A stretch of DNA of 64,000 bases from Eubacteriales bacterium. Its GTDB lineage: Bacteria; Bacillota; Clostridia; Lachnospirales; Lachnospiraceae. Each line of letters opens with the position of its first letter. The stretch's first letter is position 1. The DNA lies in the NCBI GenBank assembly GCA_030537195.1, contig JAUNOK010000004.1, forward strand, positions 62,001 through 126,000, given 5' to 3'. The translations under genes were made by a program, and so were the position numbers. Below, piece by piece: positions 43,414 through 52,482 of the stretch. The notes beneath the pieces were generated by a model. The model searched no databases, was not told where the DNA came from, and saw nothing but the letters and a program-made list of their open reading frames with translations.

Positions 43414-43486
43414 CTTATAAATTCACTTTACAATATTTTCAAACTTTTTCAATACAATTTACGCGAACGGTCATTTTCCAACGTGA
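43414..43486 (-). promoter_or_regulatory. Separate agrD promoter with upstream LytTR-type repeats
   Basis: Minus strand TTGAAA (43442-43437), 17-bp spacer, TATAAG (43419-43414). Two CGTT-containing repeats (CACGTTGG at 43486-43479 and ACCGTTCG near 43471-43464), about 14 nt apart, lie 23-45 bp upstream of the -35 box. That is where an AgrA-type LytTR activator would bind. A 12-bp palindrome GTAACTAGTTAC is in the 5' leader. Confidence 0.5.
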
Positions 43487-43490
43487 ATTG

Positions 43491-44111
43491 CTATAATAAA
43501 TAATTTTTATATAATTCTTTTATCTTTTCTAATATCAATAATGCAGAAATTATTACCAACAATATCCTTATATAATTACTATATTCTAATAAATTTCCAC
43601 TCATATTATCTTTAAAAATTTCATTTATAAATTTCATAATTACAGTTATTCCTATTAGAATTCCATATTCTGCTAGACTTATTATTTTATAATTTCTTTT
43701 TTGATTTTCACTTAAAATCTTATTTTTATTCTCTAACGGTGCATATATAATAACAATAATAATAGCTAATAATATTCCTATTATACCTACAATCCCGTTA
43801 CTTCTTATAAATCCCATTTTCAACAATATCATTGATATGATAAAAACAAACATATAAGAAATCAAACATTTGAAACGAGTTGATGCATGATACCCTCCTG
43901 TATATATTCTTACAGCAACCATGATTATATTATATATAACAGTATAGAAAAATTCCCCTATCATAATTCCCATAAAAAAAACAGCTATTACACTAATCAT
44001 TCCTGATACTATCAAATCTAATCCATACACATATATATCTTTTCTGTCTTCTGATATAACATCACTTTCTATTAAAACTTCTACTATATTTTGTATCAAT
44101 TTATTTATCAT
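43491..44111 (-). CDS. agrB: AgrB accessory gene regulator, autoinducer-processing protease
   Basis: A 206-aa membrane endopeptidase of the AgrB family, which cleaves the C-terminal part of AgrD and cyclises the signal. The catalytic His and Cys lie in RIYTGGYHASTRFKC (about 68-82). Several membrane segments surround it. The gene overlaps the kinase stop by 11 nt and has GGAGGGG ahead of its ATG. It is followed by agrD 118 bp downstream. Confidence 0.94.
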   Translation of the reverse strand: MINKLIQNIVEVLIESDVISEDRKDIYVYGLDLIVSGMISVIAVFFMGIMIGEFFYTVIYNIIMVAVRIYTGGYHASTRFKCLISYMFVFIISMILLKMGFIRSNGIVGIIGILLAIIIVIIYAPLENKNKILSENQKRNYKIISLAEYGILIGITVIMKFINEIFKDNMSGNLLEYSNYIRILLVIISALLILEKIKELYKNYLL

Positions 44112-45429
44112 TTTGCCCCTCCATATCTATAGACTTTCCCAATGACAGCTCAACTCTGCACATAATATAGTCTGGTCGACGCATTTCATACGATATTTCC
44201 CCATTATATTTATCAACAACATCTTTAATATTCTTCAAACCATATCCATGCTTTCTGCTGTCTTCCTTAGTTGTCTGAGTATCTGTATTTATTTCCTTAA
44301 TGCCATTCATTACCGAATTGCCTATATTAAAGCTCAATGTATCTTCTGTCCTGCATATCATCACATATATCTCAGGCTTGTCTGTTTTCAGGCTTGCTTC
44401 CATAGCATTATCAATAAGATTTTCTAATATTACATACATATCTATATCAGCTATTGATTCCTGCACATTTCCTAATACAATACACGTTTTCTGAATTCTA
44501 AGTTCTTCACACTGTAATATTTTTCTGTTAAGAAGATAATTAAGTACAACATTTGAAGAACATATTACTTCCTTTTCTACAGACTGCTCACCTGTGTACT
44601 TCTGCGTAATATTCTTTATTTTTTGCATTTCCCCCTTATCAGCTAAATCTGAAATAAGACTTAATATGTTCTTTTCATCATGCTTATACTTGCTATATCT
44701 TTCCTGAAGTTCAATTATCCCCTGAATATCCTTCTCTTTCTGTCTATATGCCTCTACAAGAAGCTCTTTCTCTATATTATGTTCGTAGACTTTTCGTTCA
44801 ATAGACATCAGTACCATATTTATAATATTAACCGTGATTATTCCCACCACAGCAATCAGCGTATATAATGCTCTAATGCTTTCACTTTTATTTTCCTGAT
44901 ATACTATCAGACAGCATATAATTACTGAAACAACCGGAACTATACTTAATACCATCATGTATCTGTTATCCATATGCTCATTCATTGTCTTAAACTTAAT
45001 TATCATATAGAAAAATATGCATAAAATCACCTGCGTAAGTACAAGTGAAATATACCTGCTTGATTCTCCATATTGTCCTACTTTTAAGAAATCTGTTCCT
45101 TTTATTACTCCTACAATTCCAGCGCCTAGCATTGCGGCACATACAATTGCCACCATCATCATGACATTATACATAATCTTCTGGGCAACATTCCCACATA
45201 AGAATACTGCGCTAAATGTTAATGATACAACTAGATATATAAGCACTCCCACGCTCTCAAAAAATATAATTCTGTTCATAATCTCAAGATACAGAACTGT
45301 TACTATAACTCCTGTTATATATGCACATTTTCTATTCTTCACCTCTTTCACGCCAAGACATTTTATAAGATAAAATATTATTGCAAATGCCTGAAAAATA
45401 TTTACAAACACTTCTACCGCCTCGTACAT
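44101..45429 (-). CDS. AgrC-like GHKL sensor histidine kinase
   Basis: A 442-aa membrane kinase. About six or seven membrane segments fill the first 210 residues, then a coiled linker. The H box is KYKHDEKNILSLISDL (phospho-His near 249), the N box ILENLIDNAMEAS and the G box KHGYGLKNIKDVVDKYNGEI, as in AgrC/ComD GHKL kinases. It should be the receptor for the AgrD-derived signal. The start overlaps the regulator stop by 16 nt after AAGGGAA. Confidence 0.94.
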   Translation of the reverse strand: MYEAVEVFVNIFQAFAIIFYLIKCLGVKEVKNRKCAYITGVIVTVLYLEIMNRIIFFESVGVLIYLVVSLTFSAVFLCGNVAQKIMYNVMMMVAIVCAAMLGAGIVGVIKGTDFLKVGQYGESSRYISLVLTQVILCIFFYMIIKFKTMNEHMDNRYMMVLSIVPVVSVIICCLIVYQENKSESIRALYTLIAVVGIITVNIINMVLMSIERKVYEHNIEKELLVEAYRQKEKDIQGIIELQERYSKYKHDEKNILSLISDLADKGEMQKIKNITQKYTGEQSVEKEVICSSNVVLNYLLNRKILQCEELRIQKTCIVLGNVQESIADIDMYVILENLIDNAMEASLKTDKPEIYVMICRTEDTLSFNIGNSVMNGIKEINTDTQTTKEDSRKHGYGLKNIKDVVDKYNGEISYEMRRPDYIMCRVELSLGKSIDMEGQNDK

Positions 45430-46127
45430 AATTCGTATTCCCTTCTCACATTCTTTCGTCTGCTTCTGCTGATTTTATAAATACTGCCATTTATCATAAC
45501 AGCTTCATCACAGGATATATTTTTTATATATCTTGGATTGAGCATAACTGAGCGCGATATTTTAATAAAACCATACTCTTCAAGTTTCTCTTCATATGTA
45601 TGTAGCGAACCACTAAGTATCTTTTCTCCATCTTTTAAAGTAATCTTTAATTCATGGTCATACACTTCAAATACAACTATTTCATCTGCTGCCAGCTCAT
45701 ATTTTCTGTCTTTTCCTGTAATCTCTACTCTCTGCGCCCTCTTACGAACATGGTAAACTGCATCATACACAAACTTTTCAAGGTCATTTTCAAGGCATTT
45801 CTTCTGTACAAATCCTATCGGTCTGCCAACAAAAGCATTATATACATTCTCCGAATAGCCAGTAATATATATAATTGCCGGGTCGGACTCCCTAAGTGTA
45901 AGCTCACGCCCCACCTCATATCCTTTACAGTCACCGAGATCTATATCAAGCAAAAATATATCTGCACCGTCTTTCTTATAATTATCCAGCAGTTCCTTTC
46001 CCGAATGATATCTGACAACCGAATATGTTTCATCTCCCATAGTACATTTATTAAAAATGTCTATTATCCGTTCATCATACTTATCCATAAAATCAATGTC
46101 ATCATCACATATTGCAATTTTTATCAT
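45414..46127 (-). CDS. AgrA-like LytTR response regulator
   Basis: A 237-aa response regulator. The receiver domain (MIKIAICDDDIDF; phospho-Asp in IFLLDIDLGDCKGYEVG) is followed by a LytTR DNA-binding domain (VFEVYDHELKITLKDGEKILSGSLHTYEEKL, FIKISRSVMLNPRYIKNI). I set the start at the ATG at 46127 after GGAGA. It is first in the operon: regulator, kinase, agrB, agrD, exported protein. It most likely activates the agrD promoter. Confidence 0.94.
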   Translation of the reverse strand: MIKIAICDDDIDFMDKYDERIIDIFNKCTMGDETYSVVRYHSGKELLDNYKKDGADIFLLDIDLGDCKGYEVGRELTLRESDPAIIYITGYSENVYNAFVGRPIGFVQKKCLENDLEKFVYDAVYHVRKRAQRVEITGKDRKYELAADEIVVFEVYDHELKITLKDGEKILSGSLHTYEEKLEEYGFIKISRSVMLNPRYIKNISCDEAVMINGSIYKISRSRRKNVRREYELCTRR

Positions 46128-46163
46128 TATGATTTCTCCGCATACAACATTTTTCTTAATTAA

Positions 46164-46192
46164 ATAGTAACATTTACAATAATATATATCAA
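46164..46192 (-). promoter_or_regulatory. Promoter of the agrA-like operon
   Basis: Minus strand TTGATA (46192-46187), 17-bp spacer, TACTAT (46169-46164). Confidence 0.65.
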
Positions 46193-46209
46193 TATTTCTA
46201 TAGCATAAA

Positions 46210-46246
46210 AAGCTGTGCACCAGCCCCAAAGACCAGCACACAGCTT
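46210..46246 (-). terminator. ileS terminator
   Basis: AAGCTGTG and CACAGCTT pair with a 21-nt loop and are followed by TTTTTATG on the minus strand. Confidence 0.8.
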
Positions 46247-46273
46247 CATATAACTTTTATTCAATTACCTGAA

Positions 46274-49200
46274 TTAAGCAAGCTTCTCAACAGCAAGTGT
46301 AACCTTCTCACCATTGATATCCCACTCCTTCTCAAATCCTGCAGTCTTTCCAGTGATAATATCCTGTGCAAGAACTACAGTCTTAACCTGAGCAGCATTC
46401 TTATTAACAATATCAGCTATCTTGTCATTGCCTGATACATAGAGATTAATCTTATCCATAACCTCGAAACCAGCGTCCTTACGCATAGTCTGAACCTTAG
46501 AGATAACCTCTCTTACGAAACCTTCCTCGATAAGCTCTGGAGTAAGGTTAGTATCAAGAACAACTGTGATACCCTTGTCGCTGCTTGCAACAAATCCTTC
46601 CTTCTGAGTCATCTCGATAAGAACATCGTCCTTAGAAAGCTCGATAGCCTGACCTTCAACATTTAACTCGAAGCTTCCTGACTCGTTAAGCTTATCCATA
46701 GTTGCGTTACCGTCAACCTCTGTAAGAGCTGTTCTGATTGCATTAAGAAGCTTTCCGTATTTTGGTCCGAGAGTCTTCATCTGTGGCTTGAATGAGTAAG
46801 ATGTAAATGCTCTTACATCATCTGTGTATTCAACTTCCTTAACATTAAGCTCATCCGCAATAATAGCTGTGTAGAACTCATCAAGCTTCCAGTCTGCCTT
46901 AATGAACATCTTGCCGATTGGCTGACGGTTCTTGATATTAGTTGAATTACGGCATGCACGTCCGATAACAACTGCGTCTAATACATCATCCATAGTTTCC
47001 TCAAGCTTCTTGTCAATGAACTGCTCATTAACCTTAGGGAAGTCGCATAAATGTATTGAAATAGGCGCATTTTTATCAATGCTGCATACAAGATTTCTAT
47101 AAATGCTTTCTGTCATGAATGGAACCATTGGTGCAGAAATCTTAGCAAGAGTTACAAGTGTTGTGTAAAGAGTCATGTAAGCATTAATCTTATCCTGCTC
47201 CATTCCCTTAGCCCAGAATCTCTCACGGCTTCTTCTTACATACCAGTTAGAAAGCTCGTCTGTGAAGTCCTCAAGCGCTCTTGCAGTCTCTGTAATCTTG
47301 TAGTTCTCAAGATTATTATCAACAACCTTAACTAAAGAATTAAGCTTTGATAATAACCATTTGTCCATAACTGAAAGTTTGTCATATTCAAGCTGATACT
47401 TAGTAGCATCAAAATCATCAATATTAGCATACAATACGAAGAATGCATATGTGTTCCAGAATGTTCCCATGAACTTTCTCTGACCTTCTGAAACCCACTC
47501 GTCCTTGAATCTGTTAGGAACCCAAGGAGCTGAATTCTCGTAGAAGTACCAACGGATTGCGTCAGCACCATGCTTCTGTAATGCGTCAAATGGGTCAACA
47601 GCGTTACCCTTTGACTTACTCATCTTCTGTCCATCTGCATCCTGAACATGTCCGAGAACAATAACATTCTCATATGGAGCTTTGTTAAAGAGCAGTGTTG
47701 AGATTGCAAGTAATGAGTAGAACCAGCCTCTTGTCTGGTCAACAGCCTCAGATATGAACTTAGCCGGGAACTGCTGCTCGAATACTTCCTTATTCTCAAA
47801 TGGATAGTGATGCTGTGCAAATGGCATTGAACCTGAATCGAACCAGCAGTCGATAACTTCTGGAACTCTCTTCATTGTTCCCTGACACTTAGGACACTTG
47901 CATGTAACTGCATCAATATATGGTCTGTGAAGCTCAATGTTATCAGGACAATTGTCTGATTTTTCCTTGAGTTCTTCAATACTTCCGATAGACATCATCT
48001 CACCACAGTCTTCACACTGCCAGATATTAAGAGGAGTACCCCAATATCTGTTTCGTGAAATTCCCCAGTCCTGAACATTTTCAAGCCATGCTCCGAAACG
48101 TCCTGTACCGATTGTCTCTGGAATCCAGTTGATTGTCTTATTGTTAGCAATTAAGTTAGCCTTAACTTCTGGGTCTGTCATCTTGATAAACCATGACTCT
48201 CTAGCGTAGTAGATAAGTGGTGTATCACATCTCCAGCAGTGTGGATATTCATGCTCTACCTTAGGTGCTGAGAAGAGGATTCCTCTGCTCTCAAGTTCCT
48301 TAAGAACCTCAACATCACAGTTGATAGCGCCTGCTTCCATCTCTTTCTTAGTTGGCTTAGCACGCATTCCTGCAAATGGAGTCTCAGGCTTCATAACACC
48401 AGCCTCGTCTACCATCTGAACAAATGGAGCGTCATATTTTCTACCAACTCTTGCATCGTCTTCACCAAATGCCGGAGCAATATGAACGATACCAGTACCA
48501 TCTTCCATAGTTACATAATTATCACAGTATACGAAAAATGCTTTCTTGTGCTGCTTGTCAGCGCAATCCTTAGCACACTGGTAAAGTGGCTCATATTCCT
48601 TATACTCAAGGTCTTTACCCTTGTATTCTTCAATAATCTCATAAGCAGGTGTGCCTTCTTCTCTCTCGATTCCACCAAGAACCTTGTCAAGAAGTGCCTT
48701 TGCCATGATATATGTGAATCCATCTGCTGCCTTAACTCTTGCGTAAGTCTCATCCGGATTAACACAAAGAGCAATATTAGAGCAGAGTGTCCAAGGAGTT
48801 GTTGTCCATGCAAGGAAATATGCGTCCTCACCAACAATCTTGAATCTTACAACTGCTGTACGCTCTTTAAGAGTCTTATACCCTTGAGCAACCTCGTGTG
48901 AAGAAAGAGGTGTACCACAACGAGGGCAGTAAGGAACAATCTTGAATCCCTTATAAAGAAGACCCTTGTCCCAGATTTTCTTTAAAGCCCACCATTCAGA
49001 TTCGATAAAGTTATTGTCATATGTTACATATGGATTATCCATATCAGCCCAGAAACCAACAGTAGATGAGAAATCCTCCCACATACCCTTGTATTTCCAT
49101 ACAGATTCCTTACAATGCTTGATAAATGGCTCAAGACCATACTCTTCAATCTGTTCCTTGCCATCAAGACCTAACATCTTCTCAACTTCAAGTTCAACTG

Positions 49201-49474
49201 GAAGTCCGTGTGTATCCCATCCAGCCTTACGAGGAACCATGTAACCCTTCATTGTTCTGTATCTTGGAATCATATCCTTAATTACTCGTGTAAGCACATG
49301 TCCGATATGTGGCTTACCATTAGCAGTTGGAGGTCCGTCATAGAATGTGTATGTTGGTCCTTCCTTTCTGTTATCAATACTCTTCTGGAAGATATCATTG
49401 TCTTTCCAGAACTTTTCAACTTCTTTTTCTCTGTCTACGAACTTCATATCCGCAGAAACTTTCTGATAAATCAT
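46274..49474 (-). CDS. ileS: Isoleucine--tRNA ligase
   Basis: A 1066-aa isoleucyl-tRNA synthetase. Class I signature HIGH in NGKPHIGHVLTR (about 46-57), KMSKS in DGQKMSKSKGN, editing-domain motifs (FLAWTTTPWTLCSN), and zinc-type cysteines in WQCEDCGEM...CKCPKCQG. The stretch ISRNRYWGTPLNIW and the general length put it with the eukaryotic-like IleRS type 2, the form linked to mupirocin tolerance (inference). I set the start at the ATG at 49474 after AAGGAAG. It is controlled by the leader at 49475-49837. Confidence 0.96.
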   Translation of the reverse strand: MIYQKVSADMKFVDREKEVEKFWKDNDIFQKSIDNRKEGPTYTFYDGPPTANGKPHIGHVLTRVIKDMIPRYRTMKGYMVPRKAGWDTHGLPVELEVEKMLGLDGKEQIEEYGLEPFIKHCKESVWKYKGMWEDFSSTVGFWADMDNPYVTYDNNFIESEWWALKKIWDKGLLYKGFKIVPYCPRCGTPLSSHEVAQGYKTLKERTAVVRFKIVGEDAYFLAWTTTPWTLCSNIALCVNPDETYARVKAADGFTYIMAKALLDKVLGGIEREEGTPAYEIIEEYKGKDLEYKEYEPLYQCAKDCADKQHKKAFFVYCDNYVTMEDGTGIVHIAPAFGEDDARVGRKYDAPFVQMVDEAGVMKPETPFAGMRAKPTKKEMEAGAINCDVEVLKELESRGILFSAPKVEHEYPHCWRCDTPLIYYARESWFIKMTDPEVKANLIANNKTINWIPETIGTGRFGAWLENVQDWGISRNRYWGTPLNIWQCEDCGEMMSIGSIEELKEKSDNCPDNIELHRPYIDAVTCKCPKCQGTMKRVPEVIDCWFDSGSMPFAQHHYPFENKEVFEQQFPAKFISEAVDQTRGWFYSLLAISTLLFNKAPYENVIVLGHVQDADGQKMSKSKGNAVDPFDALQKHGADAIRWYFYENSAPWVPNRFKDEWVSEGQRKFMGTFWNTYAFFVLYANIDDFDATKYQLEYDKLSVMDKWLLSKLNSLVKVVDNNLENYKITETARALEDFTDELSNWYVRRSRERFWAKGMEQDKINAYMTLYTTLVTLAKISAPMVPFMTESIYRNLVCSIDKNAPISIHLCDFPKVNEQFIDKKLEETMDDVLDAVVIGRACRNSTNIKNRQPIGKMFIKADWKLDEFYTAIIADELNVKEVEYTDDVRAFTSYSFKPQMKTLGPKYGKLLNAIRTALTEVDGNATMDKLNESGSFELNVEGQAIELSKDDVLIEMTQKEGFVASSDKGITVVLDTNLTPELIEEGFVREVISKVQTMRKDAGFEVMDKINLYVSGNDKIADIVNKNAAQVKTVVLAQDIITGKTAGFEKEWDINGEKVTLAVEKLA

Positions 49475-49837
49475 TGCAGCTTCCTTTCTTGCCTTCTGGC
49501 TTATATTTTCTAGTACATTACGGGCATTCGTCATAAATCTGTCACACAAGCAAGCCTGATGGCTGCCTGCCGACTCATTGCTTACGAAAAACCCCTCTGC
49601 CGTAATACAACAGAGGGGGTAACATACTTATCCTAAAATCTGAATGATTACGACATACTATCATATGCGTCCCTGGCTTTAACCTGACGATGGGATTACC
49701 GTCCCCGCTTAGTCTCGTAATGATTTCAGCGAAGATGCTCAGAAGTGATGTTCAGATGGATAGTACTCGCACCGGCTCTCACCATCCCGGCTCGCTCATG
49801 CTTTTCACTCCAACCTACTGTCTTCGTCAATGCATTT
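49475..49837 (-). ncRNA. T-box-like leader of ileS with isoleucine specifier
   Basis: The minus-strand leader has stem I-like features: GCCGGGATGGTGAGAGCCGG, a CCATC closing strand, and GAACATCACTTCTGAGC, the usual specifier-loop setting with ATC (Ile). An AAGC...ACGG...CCATCGT stem III-like part follows, and an ATTACGA/TCGTAAT stem encloses it. A strong terminator (stem 49592-49599 with 49611-49618, then TTTTT) lies before ileS. The canonical antiterminator block AGGGTGGNACCGCG is not seen, so it is either divergent or regulated differently. Confidence 0.7.
49592..49618 (-). terminator. Regulatory terminator in the ileS leader
   Basis: CCCCTCTG (5' arm on the minus strand from 49618) pairs with CAGAGGGG, 11-nt loop, followed by TTTTT. 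It lies about 120 nt before the ileS start codon. Confidence 0.88.
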
Positions 49838-49843
49838 GATTAG

Positions 49844-49872
49844 ATTTTATATAATAAATGTTTAGTTGTCAA
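49844..49872 (-). promoter_or_regulatory. ileS leader promoter
   Basis: Minus strand TTGACA (49872-49867), 17-bp spacer, TAAAAT (49849-49844). Confidence 0.75.
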
Positions 49873-49905
49873 GCTGTCATAACCAACATGTGCAAGTTTT
49901 TTATG

Positions 49906-51315
49906 CTAATTATACATATCTTCGATAGGAATTAATCTGACATTTAAAGCCACAGCATTATCCTTTACCCAATCGGTAAATCCACTTAATGAATACAGAT
50001 GATATTCAGCAACCTTATATCTCTTGTCGATTAAACCATCTCTGTCCATAAGTTCTTCAAGCTGTTTCTTATCCATTGGTGTATTCCTGAATTTACATTC
50101 ACCAAGAATTGCCTTATTCTCTGTCGTATCCAGTCCAACAACATCAATATCCGTCTGCTCTTTCTTAGCCGGATTAGTACCAAACCACTTACCTGCCTGA
50201 AGAACTGTACAACTGAATTTATTAGAAAATGCGTTCATTAACAGATACTGTCTGCACATTTTCTCAAATATTTCGCCCATATACTCATGAAGCTTTGGTT
50301 TTACCTGACTTAAATAATACTGTTTTCCATTATCAATCTCAATTGCTGCAACTGCCCTTGGAATAAATTTATGCCAGAACATAAACATTCCATCTGACAA
50401 TGAATACATGACTTTCTTCTTATTATTTTCTTCCGTGATTGCATATGTCTTTTCAATAATACGGGTTTCCAGCAAATGTTGAAGAATATTGTGGACAGAC
50501 GCACTTTCCAGATTAGTTTTATCCTTTATCTCAACGGCTTTATTAGCTCCATTGGCAATTGCTGAAACAACATCATCATACACAGGTGCATTCCTGAACT
50601 CCTGGACTAACAGGTTTCTTGGTTCTTCATACATGAATCCCGATGGATTAAAATACAAATCCGCAATATTATCATCAAGACTTTTCTCCGAATCAAACAT
50701 AGAGATATATTTGGCAACTCCACCAGTGATTCCATAACAAATTGCTTTTTCCTCACACGAATAGTCAGGTACAAACAACGCAGTTTCAAGATAATTAAAC
50801 GGTTTTAAATCTATCTGCATAGTCCGCCTTCCGTATATCGGACTCTTACTGCTAAGCACTTCCTGTTCCATAAAGCTGATAGATGAACCAGACAGAATAA
50901 GAAAAATGTTTTTATTAAGCCAGTTCTTATCAATCTCGACCTGCAAAAGTGATAAAAATTCTTTATCTGCCTCCGCAAGATAAGGAAGTTCATCAATAAC
51001 AAGTACAAGCTTTTTATCTCCAATATTGTTGGTAATAAAATTAAGTATGTCTTTTATATCTGTGAATCTTACCCCGTTAATTCCCGGCATAAAATAGTCA
51101 ACAACAACTTCTCCGAATAACTCAATATTTCTTTCTGCACTACCCTTTATTGCCGTAAAAGCTATATGCTCTTTTCCTCTTATAAATTCATTGATAAGAG
51201 TTGTCTTTCCTATCCTACGGCGGCCATATACAATGCACATCTGGAAGGAGTTCTTGCTGTATGCAGTTTCTAAGCTTTTCAATTCATTTTTTCTTCCAAT
51301 AAATTTATCACACAT
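49906..51315 (-). CDS. ATPase_2/DUF234 family protein (ATPase plus PD-(D/E)XK-like domain)
   Basis: A 469-aa protein: an N-terminal archaeal-type ATPase domain (FIGRKNELKSLE, Walker A GRRRIGKTTL, Walker B LVLVIDELPYL, sensor LILSGSS), a winged-helix region (SASVHNILQHLLETRIIEK), and a C-terminal DUF234 domain with a nuclease-like DIDVVGL...AILGECKFR (D...ExK). The function of the family is unknown. The ATG at 51315 has a strong AGGAGG. The open frame continues upstream through the tandem repeats only because their unit is 15 bp. Monocistronic. Confidence 0.9.
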   Translation of the reverse strand: MCDKFIGRKNELKSLETAYSKNSFQMCIVYGRRRIGKTTLINEFIRGKEHIAFTAIKGSAERNIELFGEVVVDYFMPGINGVRFTDIKDILNFITNNIGDKKLVLVIDELPYLAEADKEFLSLLQVEIDKNWLNKNIFLILSGSSISFMEQEVLSSKSPIYGRRTMQIDLKPFNYLETALFVPDYSCEEKAICYGITGGVAKYISMFDSEKSLDDNIADLYFNPSGFMYEEPRNLLVQEFRNAPVYDDVVSAIANGANKAVEIKDKTNLESASVHNILQHLLETRIIEKTYAITEENNKKKVMYSLSDGMFMFWHKFIPRAVAAIEIDNGKQYYLSQVKPKLHEYMGEIFEKMCRQYLLMNAFSNKFSCTVLQAGKWFGTNPAKKEQTDIDVVGLDTTENKAILGECKFRNTPMDKKQLEELMDRDGLIDKRYKVAEYHLYSLSGFTDWVKDNAVALNVRLIPIEDMYN

Positions 51316-51330
51316 ATTACGGCCTCCTGT

Positions 51331-51430
51331 TTTAATAAAATTAATTTTAGTAAAGTTATCTTTACTAAATCTATCTTTACTAAAATTAGTATATCCCATA
51401 ACATTTTAAAAATCAATTTATTTACTAAAA
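51331..51430 (-). repeat. 15-bp tandem repeats over the leader and promoter of the DUF234 ATPase
   Basis: Four exact-length units (plus strand): TTTAATAAAATTAAT (51331), TTTAGTAAAGTTATC (51346), TTTACTAAATCTATC (51361), TTTACTAAAATTAGT (51376). A fifth core, TTTACTAAAA at 51421, is in phase (3 x 15 bp). The first four lie between the -10 box and the ribosome site. Confidence 0.8.
51388..51416 (-). promoter_or_regulatory. Promoter of the DUF234 ATPase gene
   Basis: Minus strand TTGATT (51416-51411), 17-bp spacer, TATACT (51393-51388). It is flanked on both sides by the 15-bp repeat core. Confidence 0.7.
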
Positions 51431-51479
51431 AGTTGCAGCAACCTTAACCGTTACTGCAACTTACATTTACATTATTCTA

Positions 51480-52466
51480 TTATGCTTCTGTCATCCTGTT
51501 CTTAGCCACAATTCTCATAATCAGATCAACGCTTCCGTCAATTCCATAAGTCGAGCTGTTAATTGTGAGGTCATAATTATCTGCTTCGCCCCACTTCTTA
51601 CCTGTATAGAACGCGTATCTTTTAAGATGTGCCTTATCCTCTTTTGAAACATATTTCGCAGCCTGCTTATAAGTAAGCTTCTCCTTGCTTGTATGGTAAG
51701 TTCTCTGTATACGCAGCTTCTTAGGAGCTGTGATAAATATGCTTATATGAGGAATGTGGTTCTTAGTAAGAATATTATCCGCATATCTTCCCATGATAAC
51801 ATATGGTTCCTGCTTTGCTAAATCGACCAGCTTCTTAGATGTATTAAAGAACTGTACATCAGACCTTGAAAGACCATGGTACTTCTTAAAATCTCTCCAC
51901 CACTGGGCAGGAGTTCTTGCAGCCTTATTTTCAAATAAAGCTCTGTCTGTTTCTTCATGTTCTTCGTTACGCTGTAAAATCTCATTCATGATAGATACAT
52001 CATAGTAGCTGATTCTTAACTTATCAGCTAGTTTGAAACCAATATCTGTACCAGCACAACCATATGAACGGCCTATACATATAATAAGATTGTCGTCTTT
52101 GCCAAATCTGTTAGCAAGGTTGGACATATTAAGCTCCGCATGTTCCGGATCAATAATATCACTTCCCTCTCTTGCCGCCTGCATAGCCATTGCTTCGTCA
52201 AATATCTCGCCATACTCCTTCATTATCTCTTTATGAAGTTCAGAATCTTTCCTTGTAGTTCTTGCCATGTTACTGATAAGGGCAAGCTCACTTCTAAGAA
52301 CTGAAGAATCTGCGCTGGATTTAATCAAATCCTTTAAATCGTTAATACATTTTTCCTTGTTTCCCTGATATACACGTCCCAGATTAGAACCTGTAGCTTT
52401 ATATACTTTCTCGTCCAGTGCGTATATTCTGTTCGCAAGTTCAGTTATCTTATCATTATCTGCCAT
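51480..52466 (-). CDS. Cytidylate kinase-like family protein
   Basis: A 328-aa protein with a roughly 125-residue helical N-terminal part and a C-terminal P-loop kinase domain of the cytidylate kinase-like (Cytidylate_kin2) family: nucleotide loop IGRSYGCAGTDIGFKLA, RYADNILTKN, KKLRIQRTYH, YVSKEDKAHLKRYAFYTGKKWGEADNYDLTINSS. Family members are widespread in Clostridia and their substrates have not been settled. The start ATG at 52466 follows AGGAGGT. It lies 16 bp downstream of the antiporter gene, so they are cotranscribed. Confidence 0.85.
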   Translation of the reverse strand: MADNDKITELANRIYALDEKVYKATGSNLGRVYQGNKEKCINDLKDLIKSSADSSVLRSELALISNMARTTRKDSELHKEIMKEYGEIFDEAMAMQAAREGSDIIDPEHAELNMSNLANRFGKDDNLIICIGRSYGCAGTDIGFKLADKLRISYYDVSIMNEILQRNEEHEETDRALFENKAARTPAQWWRDFKKYHGLSRSDVQFFNTSKKLVDLAKQEPYVIMGRYADNILTKNHIPHISIFITAPKKLRIQRTYHTSKEKLTYKQAAKYVSKEDKAHLKRYAFYTGKKWGEADNYDLTINSSTYGIDGSVDLIMRIVAKNRMTEA

Positions 52467-52482
52467 AATGCGCACCTCCTAA

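Noticed and set aside
44101..46127. Ordinary LytTR two-component system regulating a bacteriocin
   Set aside because: The presence of AgrB with its GGYHAS...KC motif and the AgrD peptide makes it an agr system. No bacteriocin precursor with a GG leader was found.
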